64,000 nucleotides of DNA from Streptomyces fagopyri (GCF_009498275.1 NZ_CP045643.1:1984001-2048000); one strand, 5' to 3'. Shown: positions 41,554 to 53,641, counted from the first letter of the stretch. Translations and numbers: made by a program. Notes: generated by a model not told the origin, from the sequence alone.

Positions 41554-41656
41554 CCCCCCACGCGACATCCCGTACGACCCCTTGCCCGACCTCTCCTCCC
41601 CATTGTTCGACCCCTCGTACACGAAGACCGAAAAGATCCGAAAGGCGGTGGGAGCA

Positions 41657-42943
41657 GTGCGGCTCTCACGAAGGGGCCTGCTCCGCGCGGGCCTGGCCGG
41701 AGCGGCCGCCACGTCGCTCGGCGGCCTGACGACCGGCTGCGGCGTCCCGACCGGCTCGACCGGACGGGACATGGTGCTCTGGTACTGGAGCGGCGGGCTG
41801 AGCCCGAAGGTCGTCCAGGACGCCGGGGCCCGCTACGCCGGCGCGGTGGACCTCCAGGCCATCCAGATCGGCGGCTACTACCGCTCGAAGCTGCTGACGA
41901 CCCTGACCGGGCGCGCCCACATACCGGACATCGCCGGCCTCAAGGGCGAGGACATGGCCTCGTACCTGCCCAACTCCGACCAGTTCGTGGACCTGCGGAC
42001 GCTGGGCGCCGACAGGCTCAAGGACCGGTACCTGGGCTGGAAATGGGATCAGGCCATCGCCGAGGACGGCTCGATGGTGGGCTTCCCCATCGACTGCGGC
42101 CCGGTCGCCCACTACTACCAGCCGGCCGTCTTCGAGAAGGCAGGACTACCCTACGAACCGGCCGACGTCTCCCGGGAACTGGCCACCTGGGACCAGTTCT
42201 TCGCGGCCGGCGAGCAGCTCAGGAAGCGCGTCCCGGGCTCCTTCATCCTGACCGACGCGCTGAGCGTCCTCAGCATCTCGGTCAACCAGTCGACCAAGCG
42301 GTTCGTCGACAGGGACCGGCACTTCATCGGTGACCAGGAGCACGTGCGCACGGCCTGGGACCGTGCCGTCGAGGCCACCCACCGCGGTCTGGTCTCGAAG
42401 ATCGTCAACGGGACGCCGGACAACACCTCCGCCACCGAGCGGGGTCTGCTGCCCAGCCAGCTCAACGCCTCCTGGGCGGCCGGCGACATCAAGCTCAACG
42501 TGCCGAGGACCAAGGGGAAATGGCGGGTCGCGAACTGTCCCGGCGGACCGTCCAACATCGGGGGCTCGTTCCTGGCGATCACGAAGGCGTGCCGGGAACC
42601 GGAGAAGGCCTTCGAGATGATCACCTGGATGCTCGACGCCGGCAACCAGGCCCAGGGGTTCGTCGACTCCGTCCTGTTCCCCTCGACCCCCGCCTCGTAC
42701 GCCATGAGGCAGTTGCGCGAACCCGATCCGTTCTTCGGTGACCAGATAACCATGGACGTCTTCGGCCCGGCGGCGCGGGAGATCCCGGTCGCCTTCAACA
42801 GCCCGTACGACGTCGCGCTCAGCACGCCGATCAACGACGAGATGCGCAACTTCTACGTCCTCGGCAAGAACCCGGAGAAGGCCTGGAGGGACGCCATGAG
42901 CAAGTGCCGGCGCATCGCGGACCACCTGGGGGTGAGCCACTGA
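41657..42943 (+). CDS. Tat-exported sugar-binding lipoprotein (CUT1)
   Basis: Solute-binding protein of about 428 residues with a Tat-lipoprotein signal: LSRRGLLRAGLAGAAATSLGG, then lipobox L-T-T-G-Cys. Mature part has DMVLWYWSGGLSPKV, GYYRSKLLTTLTG and FPIDCGPVAHYYQP, a family-1 solute-binding pattern. GTG 41657 is preceded by a purine run AAAGGCGGTGGGAG; the start is not certain, as GTG 41648 and TTG 41582 are in frame. The stop overlaps the permease ATG (TGATG). It delivers the oligosaccharide or glycoside that GH2, GH38 and GH4 enzymes break down. Confidence 0.88.
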   Translation: MRLSRRGLLRAGLAGAAATSLGGLTTGCGVPTGSTGRDMVLWYWSGGLSPKVVQDAGARYAGAVDLQAIQIGGYYRSKLLTTLTGRAHIPDIAGLKGEDMASYLPNSDQFVDLRTLGADRLKDRYLGWKWDQAIAEDGSMVGFPIDCGPVAHYYQPAVFEKAGLPYEPADVSRELATWDQFFAAGEQLRKRVPGSFILTDALSVLSISVNQSTKRFVDRDRHFIGDQEHVRTAWDRAVEATHRGLVSKIVNGTPDNTSATERGLLPSQLNASWAAGDIKLNVPRTKGKWRVANCPGGPSNIGGSFLAITKACREPEKAFEMITWMLDAGNQAQGFVDSVLFPSTPASYAMRQLREPDPFFGDQITMDVFGPAAREIPVAFNSPYDVALSTPINDEMRNFYVLGKNPEKAWRDAMSKCRRIADHLGVSH

Positions 42944-43908
42944 TGGCCACCGCCCCCGCGCTGGAGACGACCACCCCGCCCACGGTCACCCGGCCGCTCC
43001 CCGCCCGTCCCGGGAAGGGCGTCCTCGGTCACTGGCGGCTCTACGCCGCGATCTCCCCCTTCTACCTGCTCTTCCTCGCCTTCGGCCTGATCCCGGTCGG
43101 CTTCTCCCTCTATCTCTCGTTCCACCGCTGGGACGGGCTCGGGCCGATGGAGTTCGCCGGACTGTCCCAGTACCGCTATCTGCTGACGGACAGTCAGTTC
43201 TGGAGCTCGATCGGGAACACGCTCGTCATCTGGGCGCTGGCCACCTTCCCGATGATCTTCCTGTCGATGGTCACGGCCGTGCTGCTCAACTCCGCGGTGC
43301 GCTTCAAGAACGTCTACCGCTTCGCCTACTTCCTGCCGAACGTCACCTCGATCGTGGCGGTCGCGATCATCTTCGGTTCGGTCTTCTCCACCAACTTCGG
43401 CCTGGTCAACGCCCTGTTGCAGGCCGTCGGGCTGGATCAGGTGGCGTGGCTGAACACCCCCTGGGGCATCAAGGTCGCCGTCGCGACGCTGATGACCTGG
43501 CAGTGGACCGGGTACAACGCGATCATCTTCCTCGCCGGGCTCCAGACGATTCCCGGCGAACTGTACGAGGCGTCACGGATGGACGGCGCCGGCCCCGTGC
43601 AGACCTTCTTCCGGATCACGCTGCCGCTGATGCGACCGGTGCTCCTCTTCGTGCTCGTCATCTCGACGGTCACCGGTCTGCAGACGTTCTCCGAGCCCCA
43701 GGTGCTGCTCCAGACCACGGACAACAACTCGTCGTTCGCGGGAGGTCCGGGCCACTCGGGCCAGACCATGGTCCTCTACTTCTTCCAGCAGACCTTCGAC
43801 AACAACGACTTCGGCTACGGCGCCGCCGTGGCCTGGGGCATCTTCCTCGTCGTCATCATCTTCTCGATCATCAACTGGCGGCTGGTGCAGCGCCGGGGCG
43901 AAGACTAG
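42943..43908 (+). CDS. Carbohydrate ABC permease, MalF-like (CUT1)
   Basis: Membrane permease of 321 residues. After a 40-residue Pro/Thr-rich leader come about six helices, beginning LYAAISPFYLLFLAFGLIPVG. The EAA loop is IPGELYEASRMDGAGPVQTFFRITLPLMRP. ATG 42943 overlaps the lipoprotein stop. A 13-base gap separates it from the next permease. No ATPase gene is present here, so a shared MsiK-type ATPase is assumed, as in other Streptomyces sugar systems. Confidence 0.92.
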   Translation: MATAPALETTTPPTVTRPLPARPGKGVLGHWRLYAAISPFYLLFLAFGLIPVGFSLYLSFHRWDGLGPMEFAGLSQYRYLLTDSQFWSSIGNTLVIWALATFPMIFLSMVTAVLLNSAVRFKNVYRFAYFLPNVTSIVAVAIIFGSVFSTNFGLVNALLQAVGLDQVAWLNTPWGIKVAVATLMTWQWTGYNAIIFLAGLQTIPGELYEASRMDGAGPVQTFFRITLPLMRPVLLFVLVISTVTGLQTFSEPQVLLQTTDNNSSFAGGPGHSGQTMVLYFFQQTFDNNDFGYGAAVAWGIFLVVIIFSIINWRLVQRRGED

Positions 43909-43921
43909 GAGGCCCCCGACC

Positions 43922-44757
43922 ATGGCATCCCTCAAGGGTTCACGGCGCAGGGGCATCGGCCTCCATCTCGTCCTGATCGCCGGTCTGCTGCTCTCGGTCC
44001 TGCCGTTCTACTGGGCCGTGATCATGTCGACGCACTCGTCGACCGAGATCTTCTCCTACCCGCCGAAGCTGCTGCCCGGCTCGCACTTCCTGGAGAACGC
44101 CCGCCACCTCTTCGACAACGTCGACTTCTTCGGGTCGATGTTCAACTCGCTGCTGGTGGCGTGTTCGGTGACCGTCCTGGTCCTGTTCTTCGACTCGCTG
44201 GCCGCGTTCGTCTTCGCCAAGTTCGACTTCCCCGGCCGCCGGGTGCTGTTCGCGCTGATGATGGCCATCTTCATGGTCCCCGCCCAGCTCCAGGCCATCC
44301 CGCAGTTCGTCATCATGGCGAAGCTGGGCTGGATCGGCTCGATGACCGCGCTCATCGTCCCCGCGGCGGCCAACGCGTTCGGCATCTTCTGGATGCGTCA
44401 GTACATGAGGAGCGCCATCCACGACGAGCTGATCGACGCCTCGAAGCTCGACGGCGCGGGCTTCCTGCGCCAGTACTGGCACGTGGCGCTCCCGGTCGTC
44501 CGGCCCGGCCTCGCCTTCCTCGGCATCTTCACCTTCATGGGCCAGTGGAACGACTACGCCTGGCCCCTGATCGCCCTCACCAACCCCGACAACGTGACCC
44601 TCCAGGTCGCGCTGTCCCAGCTCAACGGTGTCCACGGCACCACCGACTACGGAATGGTCATGACCGGCGCACTCCTCGCCCTCGTCCCCCTGCTGATCGT
44701 CTTCGCGATCGGCGCCCGGCAGATCATCGCGGACCTGGGCAAGGGGGCCATCCGCTG

Positions 44758-44758
<1 letters not shown>
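43922..44758 (+). CDS. Carbohydrate ABC permease, MalG-like (CUT1)
   Basis: Membrane permease of 278 residues with six helices and the EAA-type loop HDELIDASKLDGAGFLRQYWHVALPVVRP. It ends GARQIIADLGKGAIR, as expected for the MalG-side subunit. ATG 43922 follows GGAGG. Its stop overlaps the beta-galactosidase start (TGATG), so transporter and hydrolase are coupled in translation. Confidence 0.93.
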
Positions 44759-47682
<2,924 letters not shown>

Positions 47683-47720
47683 CCCCACTCGTACCCCACC
47701 TTCCTCCCGATGGAGCAGAC

Positions 47721-48489
47721 GTGCGCACTTCGCATGCCCGTACACGGACCGAGCGGGCCGAGGCCGAGCGGGCCGGGGCCGGCGGACGCGGTTTCCTGCG
47801 GGCCACGGCTCCGATCGGCGCCGCGACCGCGGCGGCCACCAACTGGGGTGACGAGAGGGCACGACACCGGCACCCCGCAGCCGGGCGGCGACTTCTGGCC
47901 CGGCCAGTTCAGCCGCACCCACGTGGGCGTGACCCGCAACGGCCACCGTGCCGTGATGGCCGGCCTGCGCGCGGGCCGGGTCTGGCTCGACCACGGGCAT
48001 CTGCTGGACGGCCTCGACGTCCGGCTGAAGCGGGACGCCGACCACGGGCGCGGTGTGACGACGGGCGGCCGGCTGCGCGCCCGCGCGGGCGAGAAACTGA
48101 CCCTGACGGTCACCGTGACCACCGCCTCGCGCCCCAACCCCCACGGCATCCTGCCGAAGCCGGCCCACGTCGACGTCATCCGCGGCGCGGTGCGCGGCCC
48201 GGTGGCCGACCGGGACGACTGGCGGGCGCCGGACACCAGAGGGGTGCGGACGGTGGACGTGGGCGGCCGGAAGGGGACGTACGCCCTGCGGGTCCCGCTG
48301 GTCGCCGGTGACGAGTCCTTCTACCTCCGGCTGCGCGGCAGCGACGGCAACCGCCACGGCGCGGGGTACCTGGGCGCCTCGGTCGACCCGAACGGCCCGA
48401 TTCCGCACGTGCCCGGGGACGGGGACCCCTGGGTCGACACCTGGTTCTGCACGAACCCGGTCTTCGTCGATGTGGTGCGCGGCCGCTAG
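47721..48489 (+). pseudogene. Decayed gene: Tat signal fused out of frame to a C-terminal remnant of a secreted protein
   Basis: GTG 47721, with GGAG before it, opens a typical Tat leader: basic N-region, then RGFLRATAPIGAATAAAT. That frame runs only to about 47850. A different frame continues from about 47860 to the TAG at 48489 with good coding character: QFSRTHVGVTRNGHRAVMAGL, WLDHGHLLDGLDVRL, TASRPNPHG and DPWVDTWFCTNPVFVDV. The latter resembles the C-terminal third of secreted PHP/phosphoesterase-like Streptomyces proteins. The middle of the gene is missing, so an internal deletion joined the two ends and shifted frame. It probably makes no functional protein. Confidence 0.72.
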
Positions 48490-48921
48490 GGGCACCATGC
48501 CCGCGTTCGGGGTGGGCGACGATCAGTGGGGGCGGCTGGGGTGAGCCGCCGAGGGAGGGGAGGCGCGGCGCCCACCGGGACGGACTTCCCACCGGTGTCG
48601 GTCCCGGTGGGCCGCGGGGGTCGCCCCTGCCGCCCCTGTCGGACCCGGTGGTCACGACGTCGCCGATGGCACTCGGTCAGGGCCCGGGCCGGGCCGTGGC
48701 CGGCACGATCGCGTCGACGGCGCGCGCTCGGCGCACCGTCCGGTCCGCCGCTTCGGTCCGCCGCCGGACGAGGGACGACCGTGGTCCCGGGCCGGATTCG
48801 GCCGTTGTCCGCGTCCACGGTTGTTGCCGCCCCGGCCGCGCGGCATGCTGTGCCCCGTACGTACGAAGCGCCCCCGCCCGGGGCCTGTCCCAGGGAGCCC
48901 GTCATCGCAGGCCGGCAGCGT
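48490..48921. other. GC-rich non-coding stretch
   Basis: About 430 bases between the decayed gene and the 24-base repeat array. Open frames are Arg/Pro/Gly-rich and match nothing. GGTCCGCCGC occurs twice near 48740-48760. I see no RNA gene or clear promoter. Confidence 0.6.
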
Positions 48922-49100
48922 GCCACCGACGACGCGGGGCCACGGGTGAGCGACGGGCGGAGCCACGGGTGACCGACGACGCGGGCCCACGTACGACCGG
49001 TGACGCGAGTCCACGGGTGACCGACGAGGCAGGTCCGCATGTGACCGACGACACGGGCCTACGTACGACCGGTGACGCGGGTCCCCATGTGACAGGCGAT
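48922..49100. repeat. 24-bp minisatellite at the start of the IclR gene
   Basis: Units begin at 48922, 48946, 48969, 48993, 49017, 49041, 49065 and 49089. All are 24 bases except the second, which is 23. The consensus starts GTGACCGACGACGCGGG. Five full units and a partial one lie in frame with the IclR gene and encode an eight-residue repeat such as VTDDAGPR; units starting GTG each supply a possible start codon. Confidence 0.92.
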
Positions 49101-49991
49101 CCGCTCCGGCCCTCCGTCCCCGGGCCGGCGGGCCACCCCGCTCGCTCCCCGGCGACGGACCGCGGCGGCCGGACCGCGCGCGGAAAACCGCTCTCGGCGC
49201 CCGGCCGGCTGCTCGCCGTGCTCGCCGCCTTCGACCACGAGCACCCGGCGCTGTGTCTCACGGACATCAGCCGCCGGGCCGGGCTCACCCTCACCACCGC
49301 GCACCGGCTGGTGGGCGCGCTCACCGAGTGGGGCGCGCTGGAGCGGGACGAGGACGGCGCCTACCACGTGGGGCTGCGCCTGTGGGAGCTCGCGGCGCTG
49401 GCTCCCCGCGGCCTCGCGCTGCGACAGGCCGCGCTGCCGTACCTGGAGGACCTGTACGAGGCCACGCACGAGAACGTGCAGATGGCGGTGCGCGACGGCG
49501 CCGAGGTCGTCTACATCGAGTGGCTCTCCGGACGCTCAGCGGTGGGCGTCCGCATCCAGGTCGGCGCCCGCTGGCCGCTGCACGCGACGGGCGTCGGCCT
49601 GGCGCTGCTCGCCCACGGCGATCCCGCGTTCCAGGCGGCCTACTGCCGCGGTCCGCTGGCCGCGTTCACACCGCACACGATCAGTGACGGGGTACGGCTG
49701 CGCCGGGAACTCGCCGAGGTGCGCCGTACCGGCGTGGCGGTGAGCAGCCGTCAGGTCACCGAGGACGCCGTGTCGGTGGCCGCTCCGGTGCGCCGGTCGG
49801 GCGGGGCCGTGGTCGCGGCGGTGTCGGTCGTGGTGCCCTGGCAGGACGGGCAGGTACCGGCGCTGGTCCCGGCGGTCCGGCTGGCGGCGCGCGGGATCTC
49901 GCGGGCACTGGGATGGCAGCCGCGGCCGGAGCCGCCGGTCCGCGCGGGGGCGAGGGCGGCCGTACCGCCACGGCCCGGTCCGGGCTCGTAG
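48969..49991 (+). CDS. IclR-family transcriptional regulator with repeat-containing N-terminus
   Basis: Regulator of 340 residues from GTG 48969. The winged helix (about 80-140) reads SAPGRLLAVLAAFDHEHP and LTDISRRAGLTLTTAHRLVGALTEWGAL; the IclR ligand domain follows, with ENVQMAVRDGAEVVYIEW and GVRIQVGARWPLHATGVGLALLA. GGAG at 48959-48962 favours this start, but GTG codons at 49017, 49041 and 49089 are in frame inside the repeats. The first about 75 residues come from the 24-base array plus a Pro-rich linker and are not part of the family. Its target may be the decayed neighbours or a distant operon; no catabolic genes are adjacent. Confidence 0.85.
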   Translation: MTDDAGPRTTGDASPRVTDEAGPHVTDDTGLRTTGDAGPHVTGDPLRPSVPGPAGHPARSPATDRGGRTARGKPLSAPGRLLAVLAAFDHEHPALCLTDISRRAGLTLTTAHRLVGALTEWGALERDEDGAYHVGLRLWELAALAPRGLALRQAALPYLEDLYEATHENVQMAVRDGAEVVYIEWLSGRSAVGVRIQVGARWPLHATGVGLALLAHGDPAFQAAYCRGPLAAFTPHTISDGVRLRRELAEVRRTGVAVSSRQVTEDAVSVAAPVRRSGGAVVAAVSVVVPWQDGQVPALVPAVRLAARGISRALGWQPRPEPPVRAGARAAVPPRPGPGS

Positions 49992-50193
49992 GACCACCAC
50001 ACCGGCGCGCGGAACCCCGGCGCGCGAAACGGCCGCACCGGCACACACGGAACCCGGCGCGCGGAACCGCGATACGGGCACACGCCGGGCGCGGAGGCGA
50101 TAGGGGCACGCGCCCGGCCGCGAACGCGGGACAGTGACACCGGCCCCGTACAGGTGAGGGCGGCGGCACCGACCCACCCCGGCCCCGGACATC

Positions 50194-50945
50194 GGAATGC
50201 CCGTGTCGCTCGACTTCACCGAGCCGGTCGAGGACCGGGCCGCCGTCGAGAAGGCGATCACGGTGACGGCACAGCCCCCGTCGAGGTGGTCGGCCACTGG
50301 TTCAGCGACACCCGTCTCGGCTTCCGGCCCGAGGAGTACTGGGCCGCGGGGACGACGATCACGCTCGGTCTGCGCCTCAGGGACGTCGAGGGCGCGGCCG
50401 GTGTGTACGGCACGCAGTCGAAGGACGTCGCCTTCCGCGTAGGCCGCCGTCAGGTGAGCACGGTCGACCTGGCGAAGAAGACCATGACGGTCGAACGTGA
50501 CGGCTCCACGCGCGCCACCTATCCGGTGAGCGGCGGGGACGCCGACCACACCACCTGGGGCGGGATCATGGTGATCAGCGAGCGGTTCGAGCAGACCCGG
50601 ATGGAGTCCTCGACCGTCGGGCTGGGCGACGAGTACGACATCGCGGACGTCCCGCACGCGCAGCGCCTGACCACTTCCGGCACCTTCGTCCACGGCAACT
50701 ACTGGGCCTCGCCGGCGGTCTTCGGCACCACGAACACCAGCCACGGCTGCGTCGGCCTGCACGACGCCAAGGGCGCGAACGACACCTCCGCGCCGGGCTA
50801 CGCGTTCTACGCCAGTTCGATGCCCGGCGACGTGATGGTCGTGCGGAACTCGGGCGAACGGACCGTCGATCCGTCCAACGGCCTCAACGGCCTCAACGGC
50901 TGGAACCTGTCCTGGTCGGACCGGAAGGCCGGGAGCGCCCTCTGA
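50194..50945 (+). pseudogene. Truncated and frameshifted L,D-transpeptidase
   Basis: The YkuD catalytic domain is intact in one frame: FVHGNYWASPAVFG and NTSHGCVGLHDAKG with the active Cys. The immunoglobulin-like domain before it is split. Its first part (MPVSLDFTEPVEDRAAVEKAITVTAQ) is in another frame, and the switch falls in a run of five C at 50275-50279; one more C would restore a continuous protein. Upstream there is no signal peptide or lipobox, so the N-terminus is also missing. Intact Streptomyces homologues are about 400 residues. An assembly error could explain the frameshift but not the missing N-terminus. The downstream part ends at TGA 50945. Confidence 0.75.
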
Positions 50946-51016
50946 GGCATGCCTGACAATTCCCCCTTCAGAGCCTGAACTCCCTTGTGGCGCAAGGAGT
51001 TTATCGGTTCAACCTC

Positions 51017-51045
51017 TTGACGGTACGAGTGGCGGGGAGCACATT
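51017..51045 (+). promoter_or_regulatory. Candidate promoter of the beta-glucanase gene
   Basis: TTGACG (51017-51022) and CACATT (51040-51045) are 17 bases apart. The operator dyad begins two bases after the -10, so a bound repressor would block initiation. Confidence 0.45.
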
Positions 51046-51046
51046 G

Positions 51047-51084
51047 GCCGACGCACTCTGAGAGCGCTCTCAGAATGCGTCGGC
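51047..51084. promoter_or_regulatory. 38-bp dyad with LacI-type operator core
   Basis: The centre CTGAGAGCGCTCTCAG (51058-51073) is a perfect 16-base palindrome close to the CebR/BglR consensus TGGGAGCGCTCCCA. Flanking GCCGACGCA (51047-51055) and TGCGTCGGC (51076-51084) extend the symmetry to 38 bases, broken only at 51056-51057/51074-51075. Confidence 0.7.
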
Positions 51085-51124
51085 ACAACCCGCGCACCCC
51101 CACCCCCGTACCTGAGAGGCACCC

Positions 51125-52522
51125 ATGCGTGAACCCTCCGGCACCCTCGTAGGACGCGGCCCCCTGCGGCGCACCCTGGTGGCCGTCATCGGCACCCTGA
51201 GCCTGGTGGCGGCCGCCGCCGCGGCCGCCACCCTTCCCGCGAACGCGTCCGCGCCCACTCCCCCCTCCGGCTGGTCCCAGGTCTTCGTCGACGACTTCAA
51301 CGGAGCGGCGGGGACCGGCGTCAACACCTCCAACTGGCAGTACGACACCGGGACCAGCTATCCCGGTGGCGCCGCCAACTGGGGTACCGGCGAGGTCGAG
51401 ACGATGACCTCCAGCACCAACAACGTCGCCCTGGACGGCAGCGGCAACCTGCAGATCACCCCGCGCCGCGACGCCGCCGGCAACTGGACCTCGGGACGTA
51501 TCGAGACGAAGCGCACCGACTTCCAGCCCCCCGCCGGAGGCAAACTGCGCGTGGAGTCGCGGCTCCAGATGCCGAACGTGACCGGCGCCGCCGCCAAGGG
51601 CTACTGGCCCGCCTTCTGGGCGCTGGGCGCGCCCTACCGCGGCAACTACCAGAACTGGCCGAGCGTCGGCGAGCTGGACATCATGGAGAACGTCCAGGGC
51701 CTCAACACCGAGTGGGCCACGATGCACTGCGGCACCAACCCGGGCGGCCCGTGCAACGAGACGAGCGGCATCGGCGGCAACACCCCCTGCGCCGGCACGA
51801 CCTGCCAGGCCGGCTTCCACACGTACGCGATGGAGTGGGACAGGTCGACCAGCCCCGAGGAGATCCGTTTCTACCTCGACGGCGTCAACTTCCACACGGT
51901 GAGGGCGAACCAGGTGGACGCGACGACCTGGGCGAACGCCACGAACCACGGTTACTTCGTCATCCTGAACGTGGCGATGGGCGGCGGCTTCCCGGGCGCG
52001 TTCGGCGGTGGCCCCGACTCGGGAACCGTGCCGGGCCACCCGCTGGTGGTGGACTACGTCCAGGTGCTGCAGGCGAATGGGAGCGGTACCACGCCGCCGC
52101 CGACCGGCAACCGCGACGCCTACAGCGCCATCCAGGCCGAGTCCTACGACAGTCAGTCCGGCACCGTCGCCGAGACCACCACGGACACCGGCGGCGGACA
52201 GGACATCGGCTCGGTGGCGAACGGTGACTGGGCGCTCTACAAGGGCGTCAACTTCGGCTCCTCGGCGGCCGGTCAGTTCTACGCCAGGGTCGCGAGCGGC
52301 GCGGCGGCCGGCGTCAGCGGCCTGGTCGAGGTGCGCCTGGACAGCCGTACGAGCACGCCCGTCGGCAGCTTCGCGGTGGGCAACACCGGGGGCTGGCAGA
52401 GCTGGCGGACGGTCCCGGCCAACATCACCGGCGTCACGGGCACCCACGACGTCTATCTGACCTTCACCAGCGGACAGCCCGCCGACTTCGTGAACGTCAA
52501 CTGGTTCGACTTCGGCCACTGA
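51125..52522 (+). CDS. Secreted GH16 beta-glucanase with CBM6 domain
   Basis: Extracellular endo-beta-1,3(4)-glucanase (laminarinase type) of 465 residues. A signal peptide of about 42 residues ends ANASA; the GH16 sandwich (about 48-315) has the catalytic motif VGELDIMENV with Glu183, Asp185 and Glu188; a Thr/Pro linker leads to a C-terminal CBM6-type module (about 328-465). ATG 51125 follows GAGAGG-type purines (51112-51118). Control by a LacI-type glucose-oligomer repressor is likely from the dyad upstream; that regulator is not in this window. A strong hairpin follows. Confidence 0.93.
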   Translation: MREPSGTLVGRGPLRRTLVAVIGTLSLVAAAAAAATLPANASAPTPPSGWSQVFVDDFNGAAGTGVNTSNWQYDTGTSYPGGAANWGTGEVETMTSSTNNVALDGSGNLQITPRRDAAGNWTSGRIETKRTDFQPPAGGKLRVESRLQMPNVTGAAAKGYWPAFWALGAPYRGNYQNWPSVGELDIMENVQGLNTEWATMHCGTNPGGPCNETSGIGGNTPCAGTTCQAGFHTYAMEWDRSTSPEEIRFYLDGVNFHTVRANQVDATTWANATNHGYFVILNVAMGGGFPGAFGGGPDSGTVPGHPLVVDYVQVLQANGSGTTPPPTGNRDAYSAIQAESYDSQSGTVAETTTDTGGGQDIGSVANGDWALYKGVNFGSSAAGQFYARVASGAAAGVSGLVEVRLDSRTSTPVGSFAVGNTGGWQSWRTVPANITGVTGTHDVYLTFTSGQPADFVNVNWFDFGH

Positions 52523-52548
52523 CCGGAGGAACGCGCCGCGTGCGGTGA

Positions 52549-52590
52549 CTGACCGAGGGGGTGGGCCGCGCGGCCCGCCCCCTCGGTCAG
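52549..52590. terminator. Bidirectional terminator hairpin
   Basis: 20-base arms 52549-52568 and 52571-52590 pair with one G-T wobble around a CG centre. It sits between the convergent beta-glucanase and AraC genes and covers the AraC stop codon (52587-52589). Confidence 0.9.
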
Positions 52591-53495
52591 TTCAGCTCCG
52601 CCCGGAACACCACCGGGGTCGTCCCCGTGTGCTGGTGGAAGAACTTCGAGAAGTTCGCCGAGTCCGGGAAGCCCACGGCGACGCCGATGCGGCCGATGGG
52701 CATCTCGGTGTGCGCGAGCAGCCGCTTGGCCTCCAGGACCACCCGCTTGTCGATGAAGCCCTTCGGGGTCTGTCCGGTGGCGGCCCGCACCGCGCGCACC
52801 AGGGTGCGCCGGGAGTAGCCGAGGGTGTCGGCGTAGGCGCTGACGCTGTGGTTGGTGGCGAAGTCCTTCTCGACCGCGTCCCGGAAGCGGGTGAAGGTGG
52901 TGTCGGCGCGCTCCCGGTCGGCCTCGGCGGAGCTGGCGGCCAGGTGGGAGAGGCGGAGCAGGAAGGCGGTGAGGGAGTGCCGCAGCACCGCGGTGTGCAG
53001 GCTGAGCGGCAGGGTGGTCGTGTCGACGTACTCGCGCTCCAGCTGGGCCAGCGCGTGCTCCAGGGCGGCGAGCCGCTCGGGGTCGGGACGCAGCGTGGGG
53101 GGCAGGTCGTAGCGGTAGAGGCCGGTCGCCTCGACGGTCGCCCGCGGCAGGAAGCCGGGCTGCATGGTCAGGACGGTGCCGCGGTAGCGGTCGGTACGGG
53201 AGAAGCGGTGGACCTGACCGGGCCGGATCCACAGGATGTCGCCCGCGCCGACCTCGTACTCCGCGAAGTCGATCATGTGCCGGACCGGCCCCTCGTGGAA
53301 CAGCATCACGACGTGGAAGTCGATGCGGTGCACGCGCTCCAGGGGGGCGTCCACATGCCAGGTGTGACCCGTCCCCATCGCGCCGACCTGCATGCCGACG
53401 CCGGAGAGGCTCAGGTCGGTGGGGAAGGGGAAGGTCCTGATCCCGTCCTGGGCCTCTTCGCCCCCGGCACCGCCTTGGGTGGTTCTGTCCGTCAT
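52587..53495 (-). CDS. AraC-family transcriptional regulator
   Basis: Regulator of 302 residues with an N-terminal cupin-like ligand domain (about 25-180, HTWHVDAPLERVHRIDFHVVMLF and DILWIRPGQVHRFS) and a C-terminal double helix-turn-helix (about 205-300, VSAYADTLGYSRRTLVRAVRAATGQTPKGFI and IGRIGVAVGFPDSANFSKFFHQHTGTTPVVFR). ATG 53495 is chosen from a purine-rich site GAGAGAGA. It is divergent from transketolase with a shared 146-base gap that holds a dyad, so control of the pentose-phosphate operon is possible. It could also act on the neighbouring glucanase. Confidence 0.9.
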   Translation of the reverse strand: MTDRTTQGGAGGEEAQDGIRTFPFPTDLSLSGVGMQVGAMGTGHTWHVDAPLERVHRIDFHVVMLFHEGPVRHMIDFAEYEVGAGDILWIRPGQVHRFSRTDRYRGTVLTMQPGFLPRATVEATGLYRYDLPPTLRPDPERLAALEHALAQLEREYVDTTTLPLSLHTAVLRHSLTAFLLRLSHLAASSAEADRERADTTFTRFRDAVEKDFATNHSVSAYADTLGYSRRTLVRAVRAATGQTPKGFIDKRVVLEAKRLLAHTEMPIGRIGVAVGFPDSANFSKFFHQHTGTTPVVFRAELN

Positions 53496-53573
53496 GTCTC
53501 TCTCGCGTCGGCTCGGTGCGGCACTGCGTGTCCCACTTTCACCGAAGGCTGACACAGGGGCACCTTTCCCGGC

Positions 53574-53588
53574 AAAAGTCAGACTTTT
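53574..53588. promoter_or_regulatory. AT-rich dyad in the AraC-tkt divergent region
   Basis: AAAAGTC (53574-53580), one base, then GACTTTT (53582-53588): perfect 7-base arms in an otherwise GC-rich gap, about 54 bases before the tkt start. Position suits an operator for the divergent pair. Confidence 0.5.
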
Positions 53589-53641
53589 AAGTTTGAACGC
53601 GTCCGAGCAGTTGAGACGCTTCCCACGAGGACTTCTTGAAG

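Noticed and set aside
48922..49100. CRISPR array
   Set aside because: Units are directly adjacent with no unique spacers and are in frame with a gene, so it is a minisatellite.
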